NCBI RefSeq assembly: GCF_017086445.1
Contig: NZ_CP070968.1
Location: forward strand, 186,001 to 250,000
Reading direction: 5' to 3'
Source of the DNA: Brevundimonas fontaquae
GTDB lineage: Bacteria; Pseudomonadota; Alphaproteobacteria; Caulobacterales; Caulobacteraceae
DNA length: 64,000 bases
In this document: positions 1 to 10,850 of the stretch, piece by piece
Layout of the letters: each line of letters opens with the position of its first letter
How positions within the stretch are numbered: the stretch's first letter is position 1
The notes under the pieces: generated by a model
What the model was told of the DNA's origin: nothing
Databases searched by the model: none
The model's input: only the letters and a program-made list of their open reading frames with translations
Made by a program: the position numbers and the translations under genes

Positions 1-2
1 CG

Positions 3-998
3 GCGACCGACGGCGCCGAGATCGTGCGGCTGTCCAAGGAGCACGCCGAGCTGAAGCCCGTCGTCGATGCGGTTCAGGGCCTGGCCCGGGCGCGCGCCGA
101 AATGGCGGATCTGGAGGCCATGACGGCCGATCCGGAAATGGCGGCGATGGCCGAGGAGGAGCTGCGGGCGCTGACCGACAGGCTGCCCGATCTGGAACGC
201 GAGGTCGCCCTGCTGCTGGCCCCGCGCGACGCCGACGAGAACGCCTCGGCCGTACTGGAAGTGCGCGCCGGCACCGGCGGGGACGAGGCGGCCCTGTTCG
301 CTGGCGACCTGTTCCGCATGTATTCGCGCTACGCCTCCACGCGCGGCTGGCGGATCGAGCTGGATTCGGCGACCGAGGGCGACGCCGGCGGCTATAAGGA
401 AATCATCGCCACGGTGACGGGCGAAGGCGTGTTCGGCCGGCTGAAGTTCGAGAGCGGCGTTCATCGGGTGCAGCGCGTGCCGACGACCGAGTCGCAGGGG
501 CGCATCCACACCTCCGCGGCGACGGTGGCGGTCCTGCCCGAGGTCGAGGACGTGGAGATCGAAATCCACGACAAGGACATCCGCATCGACACCTTCCGCG
601 CGTCAGGTTCGGGCGGTCAGCACGTCAATACGACCGATTCCGCCGTGCGCATCACCCACCTGCCCACCGGCATCATGGTGACGTCGTCGGAGAAGTCCCA
701 GCACGTCAATCGCGACAAGGCGATGAAGAACCTGCGCGTGCGCCTGTACGACATGCAGCGCCAGGCCAAGGATCTGGCCCGCTCGGACAGCCGCAAGTCG
801 CAGGTCGGGTCGGGCGACCGGTCGGAACGGATCCGCACCTACAACTATCCGCAAGGGCGCGTCAGCGATCACCGCATCAACCTGACCCTGCACAGCCTGC
901 CCCAGATCATGGAAGGCGATATCGATCCGCTGCTGAACGCCCTGATCGCCGAGGACCAGGCGGCGCGTCTGGCCGACCTGGAAGCCGAGTTCGGCTGA
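3..998 (+). CDS. prfA: Peptide chain release factor 1 (5' end outside window)
   Basis: RF1 recognises UAA and UAG stop codons on the ribosome and triggers peptide release. The reading frame is open to the left edge of the window, so the first 20-30 residues of the usual ~355-residue protein are missing; the GTG at 24 is internal, not the true start. The RF1-type tripeptide P-T-T (PxT motif, in [10 protein letters not shown], around nt 478-489) marks it as RF1 rather than RF2, and the catalytic GGQ lies at about nt 611-620 in [16 protein letters not shown]. The gene ends flush against the stop of the next, convergent gene. Identification is secure. Confidence 0.96.
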   Translation, partial: ATDGAEIVRLSKEHAELKPVVDAVQGLARARAEMADLEAMTADPEMAAMAEEELRALTDRLPDLEREVALLLAPRDADENASAVLEVRAGTGGDEAALFAGDLFRMYSRYASTRGWRIELDSATEGDAGGYKEIIATVTGEGVFGRLKFESGVHRVQRVPTTESQGRIHTSAATVAVLPEVEDVEIEIHDKDIRIDTFRASGSGGQHVNTTDSAVRITHLPTGIMVTSSEKSQHVNRDKAMKNLRVRLYDMQRQAKDLARSDSRKSQVGSGDRSERIRTYNYPQGRVSDHRINLTLHSLPQIMEGDIDPLLNALIAEDQAARLADLEAEFG

Positions 999-1388
999 TC
1001 ATCCCAGGACGCCGGTCAGCGGCAACCACAGCACCACGCCGGTGACGGCCGTGTAGGCGGCGAAGGCATGCACCGACTTCAACCGGCCGCTGGCCAGCGG
1101 GCTGTCGAGATCGGCGCGGTTGACCCACAGCAGATAGGCGGCCTGGATCGCCCAACCGGCGAGGAACGCGACCACGGCCCAGGCGCTGAGCGCCGCCAGC
1201 GCCACGCCCGACATCAGCACCACTACGCCGCCCAGGGCGATCACCCCGTCTGCGATCCGATCGTCTGCGGGAACGGCGATGACGCCGGACAGGGCCCGTT
1301 GCAGACGCCAGTTGAGCAAAGCCTGATACAAAAGCATCAGTCCGCCCAAGACGTAGAATACCCCGATTGCGCGCGCCGCCCACTCCAT
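999..1388 (-). CDS. Small integral membrane protein of unknown function
   Basis: A 129-residue protein with about four hydrophobic segments (roughly residues 5-24, 45-65, 70-90 and 108-126) and few charged residues, so it is probably an inner-membrane protein. I do not recognise the family. It ends immediately after the convergent prfA stop, with no spacer. The ATG at 1386-1388 is the only start that keeps the first transmembrane segment intact. No neighbouring gene on the same strand is close enough to suggest a pathway; the GST gene lies about 115 bp upstream of it. Confidence 0.6.
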   Translation of the reverse strand: MEWAARAIGVFYVLGGLMLLYQALLNWRLQRALSGVIAVPADDRIADGVIALGGVVVLMSGVALAALSAWAVVAFLAGWAIQAAYLLWVNRADLDSPLASGRLKSVHAFAAYTAVTGVVLWLPLTGVLG

Positions 1389-1502
1389 GTCCGAAATAAG
1401 GCGCCATTTTCGGCGGTTGTAATCAGGGAAAATGCGACGCCGATTCGGATCGTTAACGACCGGCGCAAATTAGACACAACCGTTGGTCTGCGAGCGCGCC
1501 CG

Positions 1503-2114
1503 CTAAGCTTTGGCGGCCAGGGCGCGCTGGACCACCGGACGCGCCTTCATGCGCTCGAAATGCGCCTGGACGCGAGGGAACTCGGCGATGTCCACGCCGT
1601 CGCTTTCCAGCCAGCCGGCGAAGGTGAACAGATAGGGGTCCGCGACCGTATAGGCGTCGCCCATCGCCCATTCGCCAGTCAGGTCCGCCTCGATCAGGGC
1701 GAAGCCGTCGCGCATGTTCTGCGTGACCTTGGCCGCCATCGACGCCTGAGCGGCGGCATCGTCGCTCCAGCGCGCGGCGCGGCGACCGTGGGCGTGGGCG
1801 ACGTGGACGGTGGTGGCCAGATAGAGGTTGAACGCCTGCATCCGCGCAAAGGCGAAGGGATCGGTCGGCGCCAACAGGCCGGGCGGCGACAGGGCGGCGA
1901 TGTGCGCCAGAATGGCCGGGCTTTCGGTCAGGACGCCCTGATCGGTCGCGAGCGCAGGAACGCGCCCCTTGGGATTGATCGCCAGATAGGTCGGCTCGCG
2001 TTGCTCGGCCTTGGCGAAGTCGACCAGACGAACCTCATAGGCAAGCCCGGACTCTTCCAGCGCGATATGGCTGGCCCGGCTGCAGGATCCGGTCGCGGTG
2101 TAGAGGGTCAGCAT
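1503..2114 (-). CDS. Glutathione S-transferase family protein
   Basis: A 203-residue protein of glutathione S-transferase shape: an N-terminal thioredoxin-like domain (residues 1-77) beginning MLTLYTATGSCSRASHIALEE, with the cis-proline region NPKGRVPAL and the glutathione-contacting TESPAI, then an all-helical C-terminal domain. Beta-class enzymes conjugate or reduce with glutathione in the cytosol; the substrate cannot be told from sequence. An upstream in-frame ATG at 2153 would add 13 residues encoded across the sucB terminator hairpin, so I chose the ATG at 2114, where the thioredoxin fold begins. It lies just beyond the terminator of the sucAB transcript and probably has its own promoter. 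Confidence 0.85.
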   Translation of the reverse strand: MLTLYTATGSCSRASHIALEESGLAYEVRLVDFAKAEQREPTYLAINPKGRVPALATDQGVLTESPAILAHIAALSPPGLLAPTDPFAFARMQAFNLYLATTVHVAHAHGRRAARWSDDAAAQASMAAKVTQNMRDGFALIEADLTGEWAMGDAYTVADPYLFTFAGWLESDGVDIAEFPRVQAHFERMKARPVVQRALAAKA

Positions 2115-2130
2115 GGTCGCGCCTCGCAGC

Positions 2131-2160
2131 AAAGAAAAAGGCGGCGAGATCATCGCCGCC
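2131..2160 (-). terminator. Rho-independent terminator after sucB
   Basis: Read on the minus strand, an 8-bp perfect GC stem (GGCGGCGA/TCGCCGCC, loop TGATC) is followed by TTTTTCTTT. It lies 11 bp beyond the sucB stop and separates the sucAB transcript from the downstream GST gene. Confidence 0.88.
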
Positions 2161-2170
2161 TTCCAGGAAA

Positions 2171-3697
2171 TCAGAGGTCCAGCAGGGCCCGCGCCGGATC
2201 TTCCAGCAGTTCCTTGACCCGGACCAGGAAGGTCACGGCTTCCTTGCCGTCCACGATGCGGTGATCGTAGCTGAGGGCCAGGTACATCATCGGGCGGATC
2301 TTGACCTCGCCGTTGATGGCCATCGGGCGCTGGACGATGTTGTGCATGCCCAGGATGCCCGACTGCGGCGCATTCAGGATCGGCGTCGACATCAGCGAGC
2401 CATAGGTGCCGCCATTGGTGATGGTGAAGGTGCCGCCCTGCATCTGATCCATGGTCAGCGAGCCGTCACGCGCGGCCTTGCCCAGGGCGCCGATGCCCTT
2501 TTCGATGCCTGCGAGCGACAGGGTGTCGGCGTCGCGCAGGACCGGAACCACCAGACCCTTGTCCGTGCCGACGGCGACGCCGACGTCGTAGTGGTTCTTG
2601 TAGATGATGTCCGTGCCGTCGATCTCGGCGTTGACGGCCGGGATCTCATGCAGGGCCGCGACGACGGCCTTGGTGAAGAAGGACATGAAGCCCAGCTTCA
2701 CGCCGTGGCGCTTTTCGAACACGTCCTTGTACTGGGCGCGCAGGGCCATGACGTTGGTCATGTCCACCTCGTTGAAGGTGGTCAGCTGGGCGGCCGTGTT
2801 CTGCGATTCCTTCAGGCGACGGGCGATGGTCTGACGCAGGCGCGTCATCTTCACCCGCTCCTCGCGCGGCTGGTCGGCGCGCGGGGCGGCCGGCGCAGCG
2901 GCGGCGGCGGGCGCAGCCGGAGCGGCCTGGCCGATGGCGGCGATGGCGTCGGCCTTGGTGATGTTGCCCTTCGGGCCCGTGGCGGCGATGGCCTTGGGGT
3001 CCAGATTGTTTTCGCCGACCACGCGCTGGACGGCGGGCGATAGGGTCTCGTTCTTGGAACCCGAAACCTGGGCCGATCCGGTGTTGGCCGGAGCGGCGGC
3101 AGGGGCATGAGCAGCAGCCGGCGCAGCGGCCGAGCCGGAACCCGAGATCGAGCCGATCTTCTGGCCGGGGGTGACGGTCGCGCCTTTATCGGCGGCGATG
3201 GTCAGGACGCCGTCAGCGGGGGCCGAAACCTCGACCGCGACCTTGTCGGTCTCGATCTCGACCAGCAGTTCGTCCTTCTTGACGGTATCGCCGTTCTTCT
3301 TGACCCACTTGCCCATTGAGCCTTCGGCGACGCTCTCGCCCATGACCGGCACGGTGATCTCGATCGCGGCGGCAGCGGCCGGAGCGGCGGCGGCAGGCGC
3401 CGCCTTGGTCTCGGCCTTGGCGGCCTTGGCGGGCGCAGCGGCCGGAGCGGCGGCGGCCGACGCGCCTTCCGTCACCGAACCCAGGACCGTGCCGGGCACG
3501 ACGTTTTCGCCCTCGGCCGCCTTGATCTCGCCCAGCACGCCGTCGGCGGGCGAGACGACTTCCAGCGAGACCTTGTCGGTTTCCAGCTCGACCAGCAGCT
3601 CGTCCTTCTTGACCGGATCGCCGACCTTCTTGGTCCATTTGGCGATGGTGGCTTCGGTGACGGATTCACCGAGGGCGGGGGTCAGGATGTCGGCCAT
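2171..3697 (-). CDS. sucB: 2-oxoglutarate dehydrogenase E2, dihydrolipoyl succinyltransferase, with two lipoyl domains
   Basis: The E2 core of the 2-oxoglutarate dehydrogenase complex transfers the succinyl group from lipoate to CoA. This 508-residue protein has two tandem lipoyl domains (about residues 1-76 and 112-187) with the lipoylation lysines Lys42 and Lys152, each in an ETDKV motif. They are joined by Ala/Pro-rich linkers. A peripheral-subunit-binding domain (about 215-255, [15 protein letters not shown]) and the catalytic acyltransferase domain follow, ending with the DHRIVDG motif (His479, Asp483). Most E2o proteins have one lipoyl domain and about 400-420 residues, so this is a longer form. 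It sits 42 bp downstream of sucA and is followed by a clear terminator. Confidence 0.96.
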   Translation of the reverse strand: MADILTPALGESVTEATIAKWTKKVGDPVKKDELLVELETDKVSLEVVSPADGVLGEIKAAEGENVVPGTVLGSVTEGASAAAAPAAAPAKAAKAETKAAPAAAAPAAAAAIEITVPVMGESVAEGSMGKWVKKNGDTVKKDELLVEIETDKVAVEVSAPADGVLTIAADKGATVTPGQKIGSISGSGSAAAPAAAHAPAAAPANTGSAQVSGSKNETLSPAVQRVVGENNLDPKAIAATGPKGNITKADAIAAIGQAAPAAPAAAAAPAAPRADQPREERVKMTRLRQTIARRLKESQNTAAQLTTFNEVDMTNVMALRAQYKDVFEKRHGVKLGFMSFFTKAVVAALHEIPAVNAEIDGTDIIYKNHYDVGVAVGTDKGLVVPVLRDADTLSLAGIEKGIGALGKAARDGSLTMDQMQGGTFTITNGGTYGSLMSTPILNAPQSGILGMHNIVQRPMAINGEVKIRPMMYLALSYDHRIVDGKEAVTFLVRVKELLEDPARALLDL

Positions 3698-3739
3698 GTC
3701 AGGTCCAGCTCGTCTCTAGGTCGGTCTTTTATACGTGTA

Positions 3740-6700
3740 TCAGGCGAAGGCTTCGGTGGTGAAGGCTTCCAGTTCCTTCAGGTGCCGGCTCATCAGACCA
3801 GCGGCGGTCGAGGCCGAGCCGGGACGGCCGACGTAGCGGGCGCGCTTGGCCTTCACGTCCAGCTTGTCCAGCGTCAACTCCAGCCACGGATCCACGAAGG
3901 TCCAGCCACCCATGTTCTTCGGCTCTTCCTGGCACCAGACCAGTTCGGCGTTGGGGAAGCGCGCCAGTTCCTTGCGCAGCGACTGGATCGGCCACGGATA
4001 GAACTGCTCCAGACGCAGGATGTAGACGTCGTCCACGGCCTGGCCGTCCTTGGCCTTCTTCTCGCGCGCGTCCAGCAGGTCGTAATAGACCTTGCCCGAG
4101 CACAGGATGACGCGTCGGATGTCCTTGTCCGCCTTGATCGTGATGCCGGCGATCTCGGGCCGCGTCTGGGCGTCGTCGTGCAGGACGCGGTGGAAGGCCG
4201 AGCCCTCCGCCAGGTCCGCCATGGACGAGACCGCCTTCTTGTGACGCAGCAGCGACTTGGGCGTCATCAGGATCAGCGGCTTGCGGAACGGCCGGTGCAT
4301 CTGGCGACGCAGGATGTGGAAGTAGTTGGCCGGGGTGGTGCAGTTGGCGACCTGCATATTGTCTTCGGCGCACTGTTGCAGGAAGCGCTCCAGACGGGCC
4401 GAGGAGTGTTCGGGTCCCTGGCCTTCATAGCCGTGCGGCAGCAGCATGGTCAGGCCGCTCATGCGCAGCCATTTGCGTTCGCCCGAAGAGATGAACTGGT
4501 CGATCACCACCTGGGCGCCGTTCACGAAGTCGCCGAACTGGGCCTCCCACATGACCAGCGTATTGGGGTCGGCCAGCGAGTAGCCGTACTCGAAGCCCAG
4601 CACCGCCTCTTCAGACAGGGCCGAGTCGATGACTTCGAAATTGGCCTGGCCTTCGCGCAGGTTGTTCAGCGGGATGTAGCGCTCTTCGGTCGTCTGATCG
4701 ATGATGCCAGAGTGACGCTGCGAGAAGGTGCCGCGCACCGAATCCTGACCCGACAGACGGATCGGGAAACCTTCATCGACCAGGCTGGCGAAGGCCAGGC
4801 TTTCGGCCGTGGCCCAGTCCAGGCCCTGGCCCGAGGTGATGGCTTCGCGGCGACCGTCGATGACGCGCTTCAGCGTCTTGTGCATGTCGACGCTGTTGGG
4901 GATCGTGGTCAGGCGGTGGCCCAGGTCGGTCAGCTTGGCCAGCGGCACGGCGGTGTCGCCGCGCAGCTCGTCCTTGGGCGACTGGAAGCCCTGCCACTGG
5001 CCGTCCAGCCAGTCGGCCTTTTCGGCGGACCAGGTCTTGCCGGCCTCGAATTGCTCGTCGAGGAATTTCTCGAACCGCTCGACCTCGGCGTCCACCTCGG
5101 CCTGGCTGATCACGCCTTCGGCCACCAGACGCTGCGAATACAGTTCGCGGGTCGAAGGCTGAGCGCGGATCTTCGAATACATCAGCGGCTGGGTGAAAGT
5201 GGGATCGTCGCCTTCGTTGTGGCCGAAGCGGCGGTAGCAGAACATGTCCACCACCACGTCCTTGTGGAACTTCTGGCGGTATTCGGTGGCCACCTTGGAC
5301 GCGAAGACGACCGCTTCGGGGTCGTCGCCGTTCACGTGGAAGATCGGCGCCTGGACCATCAGAGCCACATCCGACGGATAGGGCGACGAGCGCGAGTTGC
5401 GCGGGCTGGTGGTGAAGCCGATCTGGTTATTGACGACGAAGTGCAGCGTGCCGCCGGTGCGGTAGCCCTTCAGTCCCATCAGGGCGAAGCATTCCGCGAC
5501 CACGCCCTGGCCGGCGAAGGCGGCGTCGCCGTGGATCAGCAGCGGCACGACCTTGGAACGATCCAGCGCCCACTGCCCCTCGGGCACGCCCTCGTTGGCC
5601 TCGCGAATGTCGAACGCCTGTTTGGCGCGCGCCTTGCCCAGCACGACCGGGTTGACGATCTCGAGGTGGGACGGGTTGGCGGTCAGCGAGAGGTGGACGT
5701 GGTTGCCGTCGAACTCGCGGTTCGACGAGGCGCCCATGTGATATTTGACGTCGCCCGAGCCCTCGATGTCGCTTGGCACGGCCGAGCCGCCCTGGAACTC
5801 GTGGAAGATGACCTTGTAGGGCTTGCCCATCACGGCGGCGAGCACGTTCAGGCGGCCGCGGTGGGCCATGCCCAGCACGACCTCGTCGACGCCCAGCGAA
5901 CCGCCGCGCTTGATGACCTGCTCCAGCGCCGGGACCATGGCCTCGCCGCCGTCCAGACCGAAACGCTTGGTGCCGGGGAAGCGCTTGTGCAGGAAGCGTT
6001 CGAAGCCTTCGGCCTCGACCAGCTTGGACAGGATGGCCAGCTTGCCTTCCTTGGAGAAGGCGTTCTGCTCGAACTTGTCAGCGCCCTCGAACCGCTGCTG
6101 CAGCCAGGATTTCTCTTCCGGCTCAGCGATGTGCATGAATTGGATGCCGACCGTGCCGCAGTAGGTGCGCTTCAGGATGTCCAGCACTTCGCGGATCGTG
6201 CCGGTCTGAAGACCCAGGACGCCGTCCAGAAAGATCGGGCGGTCCAGATCGGCGCCGGTGAAGCCGTAGAATTCCGGCGTCAGCTCGGGGTTCTCGACCG
6301 GCTGTTCGATGCCCAGCGGGTCCAACTTGGCCTGCAGGTGGCCCCGAACGCGATAGCTGCGGATCAGCATCAGGGCGCGGATGGAATCGTGGGCGGCGGC
6401 GCGGATCGCATCGGCCGAGACGTCGGCGGACGCGGCCTTGGGCGCAGCAGCCGGCGCAGCGCCAGGTTTTTTGGGATCAGGCTTTGGAGCCGGCCAACGG
6501 CCGTCGAAGACGCCGGTCTCCTCCGTCGGCTCGGTCGCCACGCCGCGGCCCCAGCTGCCGGCGCCGGCCGAAGCGGTCACCAGGGCGGCGTTGTCGCGCA
6601 GCTGGTCGAAGAAGGCTTTCCATTCGGCGGAAACGGAGCCGGGGTCTTTCGCCCACTTCTCCTGAAGCTCCTCGACGTAGGCCGCATTGGACCCGTAGAG

Positions 6701-6751
6701 GAATGAGGTCTCGGCAAAGACCTGGTTCAGCCGACCGGCATCGTCCGCCAT
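3740..6751 (-). CDS. sucA: 2-oxoglutarate dehydrogenase E1 component
   Basis: The thiamine diphosphate-dependent E1 subunit decarboxylates 2-oxoglutarate in the TCA cycle. The 1003-residue product starts MADDAGRLNQVFAETSFLYG, the typical N-terminus that docks E1 to the complex. Visible motifs include HMGASSNREFDGNHVHLSLT, the thiamine-binding region around GDAAFAGQGVVAE, and a C-terminal transketolase-like pyrimidine-binding domain. The frame is open for 58 further codons upstream, but that stretch has no E1-like sequence and approaches the sucD terminator, so I placed the start at 6751. An Ala/Pro-rich linker (about residues 100-130) follows the N-terminal domain. sucB follows within 42 bp, so sucAB is one operon. 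Confidence 0.96.
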   Translation of the reverse strand: MADDAGRLNQVFAETSFLYGSNAAYVEELQEKWAKDPGSVSAEWKAFFDQLRDNAALVTASAGAGSWGRGVATEPTEETGVFDGRWPAPKPDPKKPGAAPAAAPKAASADVSADAIRAAAHDSIRALMLIRSYRVRGHLQAKLDPLGIEQPVENPELTPEFYGFTGADLDRPIFLDGVLGLQTGTIREVLDILKRTYCGTVGIQFMHIAEPEEKSWLQQRFEGADKFEQNAFSKEGKLAILSKLVEAEGFERFLHKRFPGTKRFGLDGGEAMVPALEQVIKRGGSLGVDEVVLGMAHRGRLNVLAAVMGKPYKVIFHEFQGGSAVPSDIEGSGDVKYHMGASSNREFDGNHVHLSLTANPSHLEIVNPVVLGKARAKQAFDIREANEGVPEGQWALDRSKVVPLLIHGDAAFAGQGVVAECFALMGLKGYRTGGTLHFVVNNQIGFTTSPRNSRSSPYPSDVALMVQAPIFHVNGDDPEAVVFASKVATEYRQKFHKDVVVDMFCYRRFGHNEGDDPTFTQPLMYSKIRAQPSTRELYSQRLVAEGVISQAEVDAEVERFEKFLDEQFEAGKTWSAEKADWLDGQWQGFQSPKDELRGDTAVPLAKLTDLGHRLTTIPNSVDMHKTLKRVIDGRREAITSGQGLDWATAESLAFASLVDEGFPIRLSGQDSVRGTFSQRHSGIIDQTTEERYIPLNNLREGQANFEVIDSALSEEAVLGFEYGYSLADPNTLVMWEAQFGDFVNGAQVVIDQFISSGERKWLRMSGLTMLLPHGYEGQGPEHSSARLERFLQQCAEDNMQVANCTTPANYFHILRRQMHRPFRKPLILMTPKSLLRHKKAVSSMADLAEGSAFHRVLHDDAQTRPEIAGITIKADKDIRRVILCSGKVYYDLLDAREKKAKDGQAVDDVYILRLEQFYPWPIQSLRKELARFPNAELVWCQEEPKNMGGWTFVDPWLELTLDKLDVKAKRARYVGRPGSASTAAGLMSRHLKELEAFTTEAFA

Positions 6752-6878
6752 CGTTTCGCAATCCCTGGGCCCCGACGGACACATCTCCGTGAGGGGCGCG
6801 CCCGTCATATAGGCGTCGTTTCCTGACGGGTCATGACCGAAACGGGGCAATTTGGTAGGAAATTGGTCGCAGGCCCAA

Positions 6879-6910
6879 GAAAAAACGCCCCCGGCCTGAG
6901 CCGAGGGCGT
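6879..6910 (-). terminator. Rho-independent terminator after sucD
   Basis: On the minus strand a 10-bp stem (ACGCCCTCGG paired with CCGGGGGCGT, one G-U wobble) is followed by TTTTTTCTT. It ends the sucC-to-sucD transcript and isolates it from sucA. Confidence 0.85.
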
Positions 6911-6964
6911 CCATCGATGCGTCACACGGCATTTTTGATGCCGAAAACGATCAGGCGGAGAGCA

Positions 6965-7867
6965 TCAGCCCTTCAGCACTTCGACCAGGGTCTTGCCGAG
7001 GCGCGCGGGCGATTCCGACATGCGGATGCCGGCGGCTTCCATCGCCGCGATCTTGGATTCCGCATCGCCCTTGCCGCCCGAGACGACCGCGCCGGCGTGG
7101 CCCATGGTGCGGCCCTTCGGAGCGGTACGGCCCGCGATGAAACCGGCCATCGGCTTCTTGCGGCCCTTCTTGGCTTCGTCGATCAGGAACTGGGCGGCGT
7201 CTTCTTCCGCGCCGCCGCCGATTTCGCCGATCATGATGATCGAGGTGGTTTCCTCGTCGGCCAGGAACAGCTCCAGCACGTCGATGAACTCGGTGCCCTT
7301 GACCGGGTCGCCGCCGATGCCGACGGCCGTGGTCTGGCCCAGGCCTTCATTGGTGGTCTGGAACACGGCTTCATAGGTCAGGGTGCCCGAACGCGACACG
7401 ATGCCGACCGAGCCCTTCTTGAAGATGTTGCCCGGCATGATGCCGATCTTGCACTCGTCCGGCGTCAGGATGCCGGGGCAGTTCGGGCCCAGCAGGCGCG
7501 ACTTGGAGCCTTCCAGACGACGCTTGACCTTGACCATGTCCATCACCGGGATGCCCTCGGTGATGCAGGTGATGAAGGGGATTTCGGCGTCGATGGCTTC
7601 GATGATCGCAGCGGCCGCGCCCGACGGCGGGACGTAGATCACCGAGGCGTCGGCGCCCGTGGCGTCACGGGCTTCGGCGACCGAGGCGTAGATCGGCAGG
7701 CTCTCACCGTGCGATCCGGTCCAGTTCGTGCCGCCCTTGGAGGGATGCACGCCGGCGACCATCTGGGTGCCGTGATAGGCCAGGGCCTGTTCGGTGTGGA
7801 AGCCGCCGGTCTTGCCGGTCAGGCCCTGGACGATGATCTTGGTGTTCTTGTCGACGAGAATGGACAT
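6965..7867 (-). CDS. sucD: Succinate-CoA ligase (ADP/GDP-forming) subunit alpha
   Basis: SucD carries the phosphohistidine intermediate of succinyl-CoA synthetase, which makes ATP or GTP from succinyl-CoA in the TCA cycle. The 300-residue product has the CoA-binding Rossmann domain at the start ([14 protein letters not shown]), the LGPNCPG motif and the active-site histidine in [13 protein letters not shown] at about residue 249. Length matches the family. Unusually, sucC is not directly adjacent: a toxin-antitoxin pair and a glycosyltransferase lie between them. All are on the same strand, and a terminator follows sucD. Confidence 0.96.
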   Translation of the reverse strand: MSILVDKNTKIIVQGLTGKTGGFHTEQALAYHGTQMVAGVHPSKGGTNWTGSHGESLPIYASVAEARDATGADASVIYVPPSGAAAAIIEAIDAEIPFITCITEGIPVMDMVKVKRRLEGSKSRLLGPNCPGILTPDECKIGIMPGNIFKKGSVGIVSRSGTLTYEAVFQTTNEGLGQTTAVGIGGDPVKGTEFIDVLELFLADEETTSIIMIGEIGGGAEEDAAQFLIDEAKKGRKKPMAGFIAGRTAPKGRTMGHAGAVVSGGKGDAESKIAAMEAAGIRMSESPARLGKTLVEVLKG

Positions 7868-7885
7868 GAGGTCTCGCTGGTTGGG

Positions 7886-8311
7886 TTAGGCGGGAAGGAA
7901 AGGGTTTTCGACGCGGACCGACCCATAGGTCTGGCCGTGACCGAGGTCTTCGGAATAGAGGACGCGCGCGCCGATCTTTTCGGCGGCCGCGATGATCGCC
8001 CCATTCCAGTAGGACAGTTGGTAGCGGCGGGCATGGTCGATGCCCGCCAAGACCACGTCAGGCGTCACGGGCTGGCACGGCTTCAGGGCGATCACGCGGA
8101 TCCATTCGCGCGCCTCGTCTGGCGTCAGCGGCGGTGCGCCCTTGCGTGTGGCGACGTTGTAGAATTCAGCCAGCACCTGCGCCGAGGTGCAATAGTCCTC
8201 GCTCAGAGCAATCTCGCGCGCGCGACCCCAGCGATGACCGGCGTGGTCCTGGCCAAGGGCGGCGTAAAGCAGGATGTTGGTGTCGAGAAAGACCTCAGAA
8301 TTCGCGATCAA
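7886..8311 (-). CDS. vapC: PIN-domain ribonuclease toxin, VapC type
   Basis: VapC toxins are magnesium-dependent ribonucleases kept inactive by their partner antitoxin. The 141-residue product has the PIN start VFLDTNILLYAA with the first acidic residue (Asp10), a second in LAEFYN (Glu49), and the last in YSEDLGHG (Asp122). The position that is usually Asp in a YWDALI-like motif is Asn here (YWNGAI, about residue 103), which could weaken metal binding. The reading frame has an ATG at 8383, but that would overlap the antitoxin by 89 bp. A TTG at 8311, about 8 nt after a GGGGA ribosome site and overlapping the antitoxin stop by 17 bp, fits translational coupling better. The gene ends 18 bp before sucD. 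Confidence 0.82.
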   Translation of the reverse strand: MIANSEVFLDTNILLYAALGQDHAGHRWGRAREIALSEDYCTSAQVLAEFYNVATRKGAPPLTPDEAREWIRVIALKPCQPVTPDVVLAGIDHARRYQLSYWNGAIIAAAEKIGARVLYSEDLGHGQTYGSVRVENPFLPA

Positions 8312-8555
8312 AACGACGATCCCCGCTATAGATTTCGTCGCGCTTCCCAGGCCGCCAGTCGCCCATTCGCCCCTTGGATTCATCGATCAATTTCAGCAGC
8401 GCTTCACGCGCCTCATCCTTGGACGTTTCCTGCTGGACCCACTGAGTCAGAAAGCCGCGCACCGCCTCGTTGACGGTCGTCCGCTTCATGGCGGCCAGCA
8501 CCCGCACCTTGTCGAGCAGGGCGTCGTCGATGGCGAGGGTGATGTTGCGGGTCAT
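8295..8555 (-). CDS. vapB: Ribbon-helix-helix-type antitoxin, VapB-like
   Basis: An 86-residue protein starting MTRNITLAIDDALLDKVRVL, the pattern of a ribbon-helix-helix DNA-binding N-terminus (beta strand ITLAID then two helices) as in antitoxins that also repress their own operon. The charged C-terminal tail (residues 50-86, DEAREALLKLIDESKG...) would be the toxin-wrapping part. It overlaps the PIN-domain toxin gene downstream, the usual antitoxin-first order. The start was chosen from the longer open frame (to 9422) because the fold begins here and the extra upstream sequence lies antisense within the glycosyltransferase region in another frame. Confidence 0.82.
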   Translation of the reverse strand: MTRNITLAIDDALLDKVRVLAAMKRTTVNEAVRGFLTQWVQQETSKDEAREALLKLIDESKGRMGDWRPGKRDEIYSGDRRFDREF

Positions 8556-8623
8556 GCTTGCGAGCGGGGGGGGCTTACACGGGTTATGTGGAGCACATAG
8601 GCCGTGGAGCGCTGGCGGGCAAG

Positions 8624-9541
8624 TCAGTCGCGAACCGACCTTGGATCGCGCGGGATGTCCACCAGCAGGCCCAGCCCGCGCAGGACCGCCTCCTGCAGGC
8701 GGTTCAGGCTGTAGAGTCTGGCGAACAAGGCGCGCTCTCCGCCGGTGTCGCGCGAGGCGGCATAGGTCGCCTGCTGACGACGGCGGCGACGCCCGATCTC
8801 GACCGTGTCGCCTGCGGCCAGGCGCCGATCCCACTTGGCCCGCCAGGCGTCCAGACTGATGGCGTCGTAGTGCAGCAGCCGCACGGGCCGGCCAGTGCGC
8901 GGATCGCGCGGTCGTGCGGCCTTCAGCGGAAACTCGTTCCGCTTGGCTTCGTGGATGCAGGGGGTGGCGCAGTCCAGTCCGCGCCGCAGCGCATATTTGC
9001 CCATGTGGTGGCCCAGCAGACCCCTCACGAAAAAGGCCCCCGCGCCCGGGTAGAGCAGATGGCCAAGCTCGGACCAGCCTGGCCCGCTGTAGGATTTGCG
9101 CGCCAGGACGGCGCCGTATTCGCGGTTCAGGTCGTCGCCGGCGCGCCACACCGCCTCGACCGTGGGAAAGATGGCCAGATCGCGCCCGGCGGGCACGGCC
9201 TGAAGCGCAGCGGCCAGATCGATCGGCCCGAAGATCAGCTCGTCGATATCCACGACCACCAGCCAGTCGGCCTTCAGGTCGCGATAGGCGTCGGCGTAGA
9301 CGATGCGCTGGCGGGCCTCCACCGAGGCGGGACGACCGCCGCGCGTCGCCCAGAAGGCGTCGTCGCACAGGGTCAGCTCGTCGTCTGACAAGCCGACGGC
9401 CTTCGGGTGAGGGGCGGCGCAAGCGGGTCCGTCGAAATAGACCCGCACACGCTGGGCGCCCCTCGCCCGGTAATGATCGACGAAGACGCCGATATGCCGT
9501 TCCGGGGCCAGGGCCATGGCGACGACGTCGAAGCGTGTCAT
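8624..9541 (-). CDS. Glycosyltransferase family 2-like protein (Glyco_tranf_2_4 type)
   Basis: A 305-residue soluble protein with the pattern of the Glyco_tranf_2_4 group: N-terminal [21 protein letters not shown], a nucleotide-sugar fold, and the metal-binding acidic motif VVDIDELIF at about residues 96-104. The acceptor is unknown; related proteins decorate surface polysaccharides. The C-terminus is Arg-rich. It lies between sucC (33 bp upstream) and the antitoxin gene on the same strand, so it is probably read through from the sucC promoter, although it has no metabolic link to the TCA cycle. Confidence 0.75.
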   Translation of the reverse strand: MTRFDVVAMALAPERHIGVFVDHYRARGAQRVRVYFDGPACAAPHPKAVGLSDDELTLCDDAFWATRGGRPASVEARQRIVYADAYRDLKADWLVVVDIDELIFGPIDLAAALQAVPAGRDLAIFPTVEAVWRAGDDLNREYGAVLARKSYSGPGWSELGHLLYPGAGAFFVRGLLGHHMGKYALRRGLDCATPCIHEAKRNEFPLKAARPRDPRTGRPVRLLHYDAISLDAWRAKWDRRLAAGDTVEIGRRRRRQQATYAASRDTGGERALFARLYSLNRLQEAVLRGLGLLVDIPRDPRSVRD

Positions 9542-9574
9542 CGTCTCCAGACCCGGCCGCCGGCTATCGGCAGG

Positions 9575-10765
<1,191 letters not shown>

Positions 10766-10850
10766 GGGGGACCGTCGCAACCGCTGCTGGGAGAGTTGCG
10801 GGGCTTATAGGCCCCACCCCTTCGCAGGTGCAACCGTCCACAGCCCCCCT

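Noticed and set aside
3782..6706. A 974-codon open frame on the plus strand
   Set aside because: It lies exactly antisense to sucA, has no domain pattern and arises from the high GC third-position bias.
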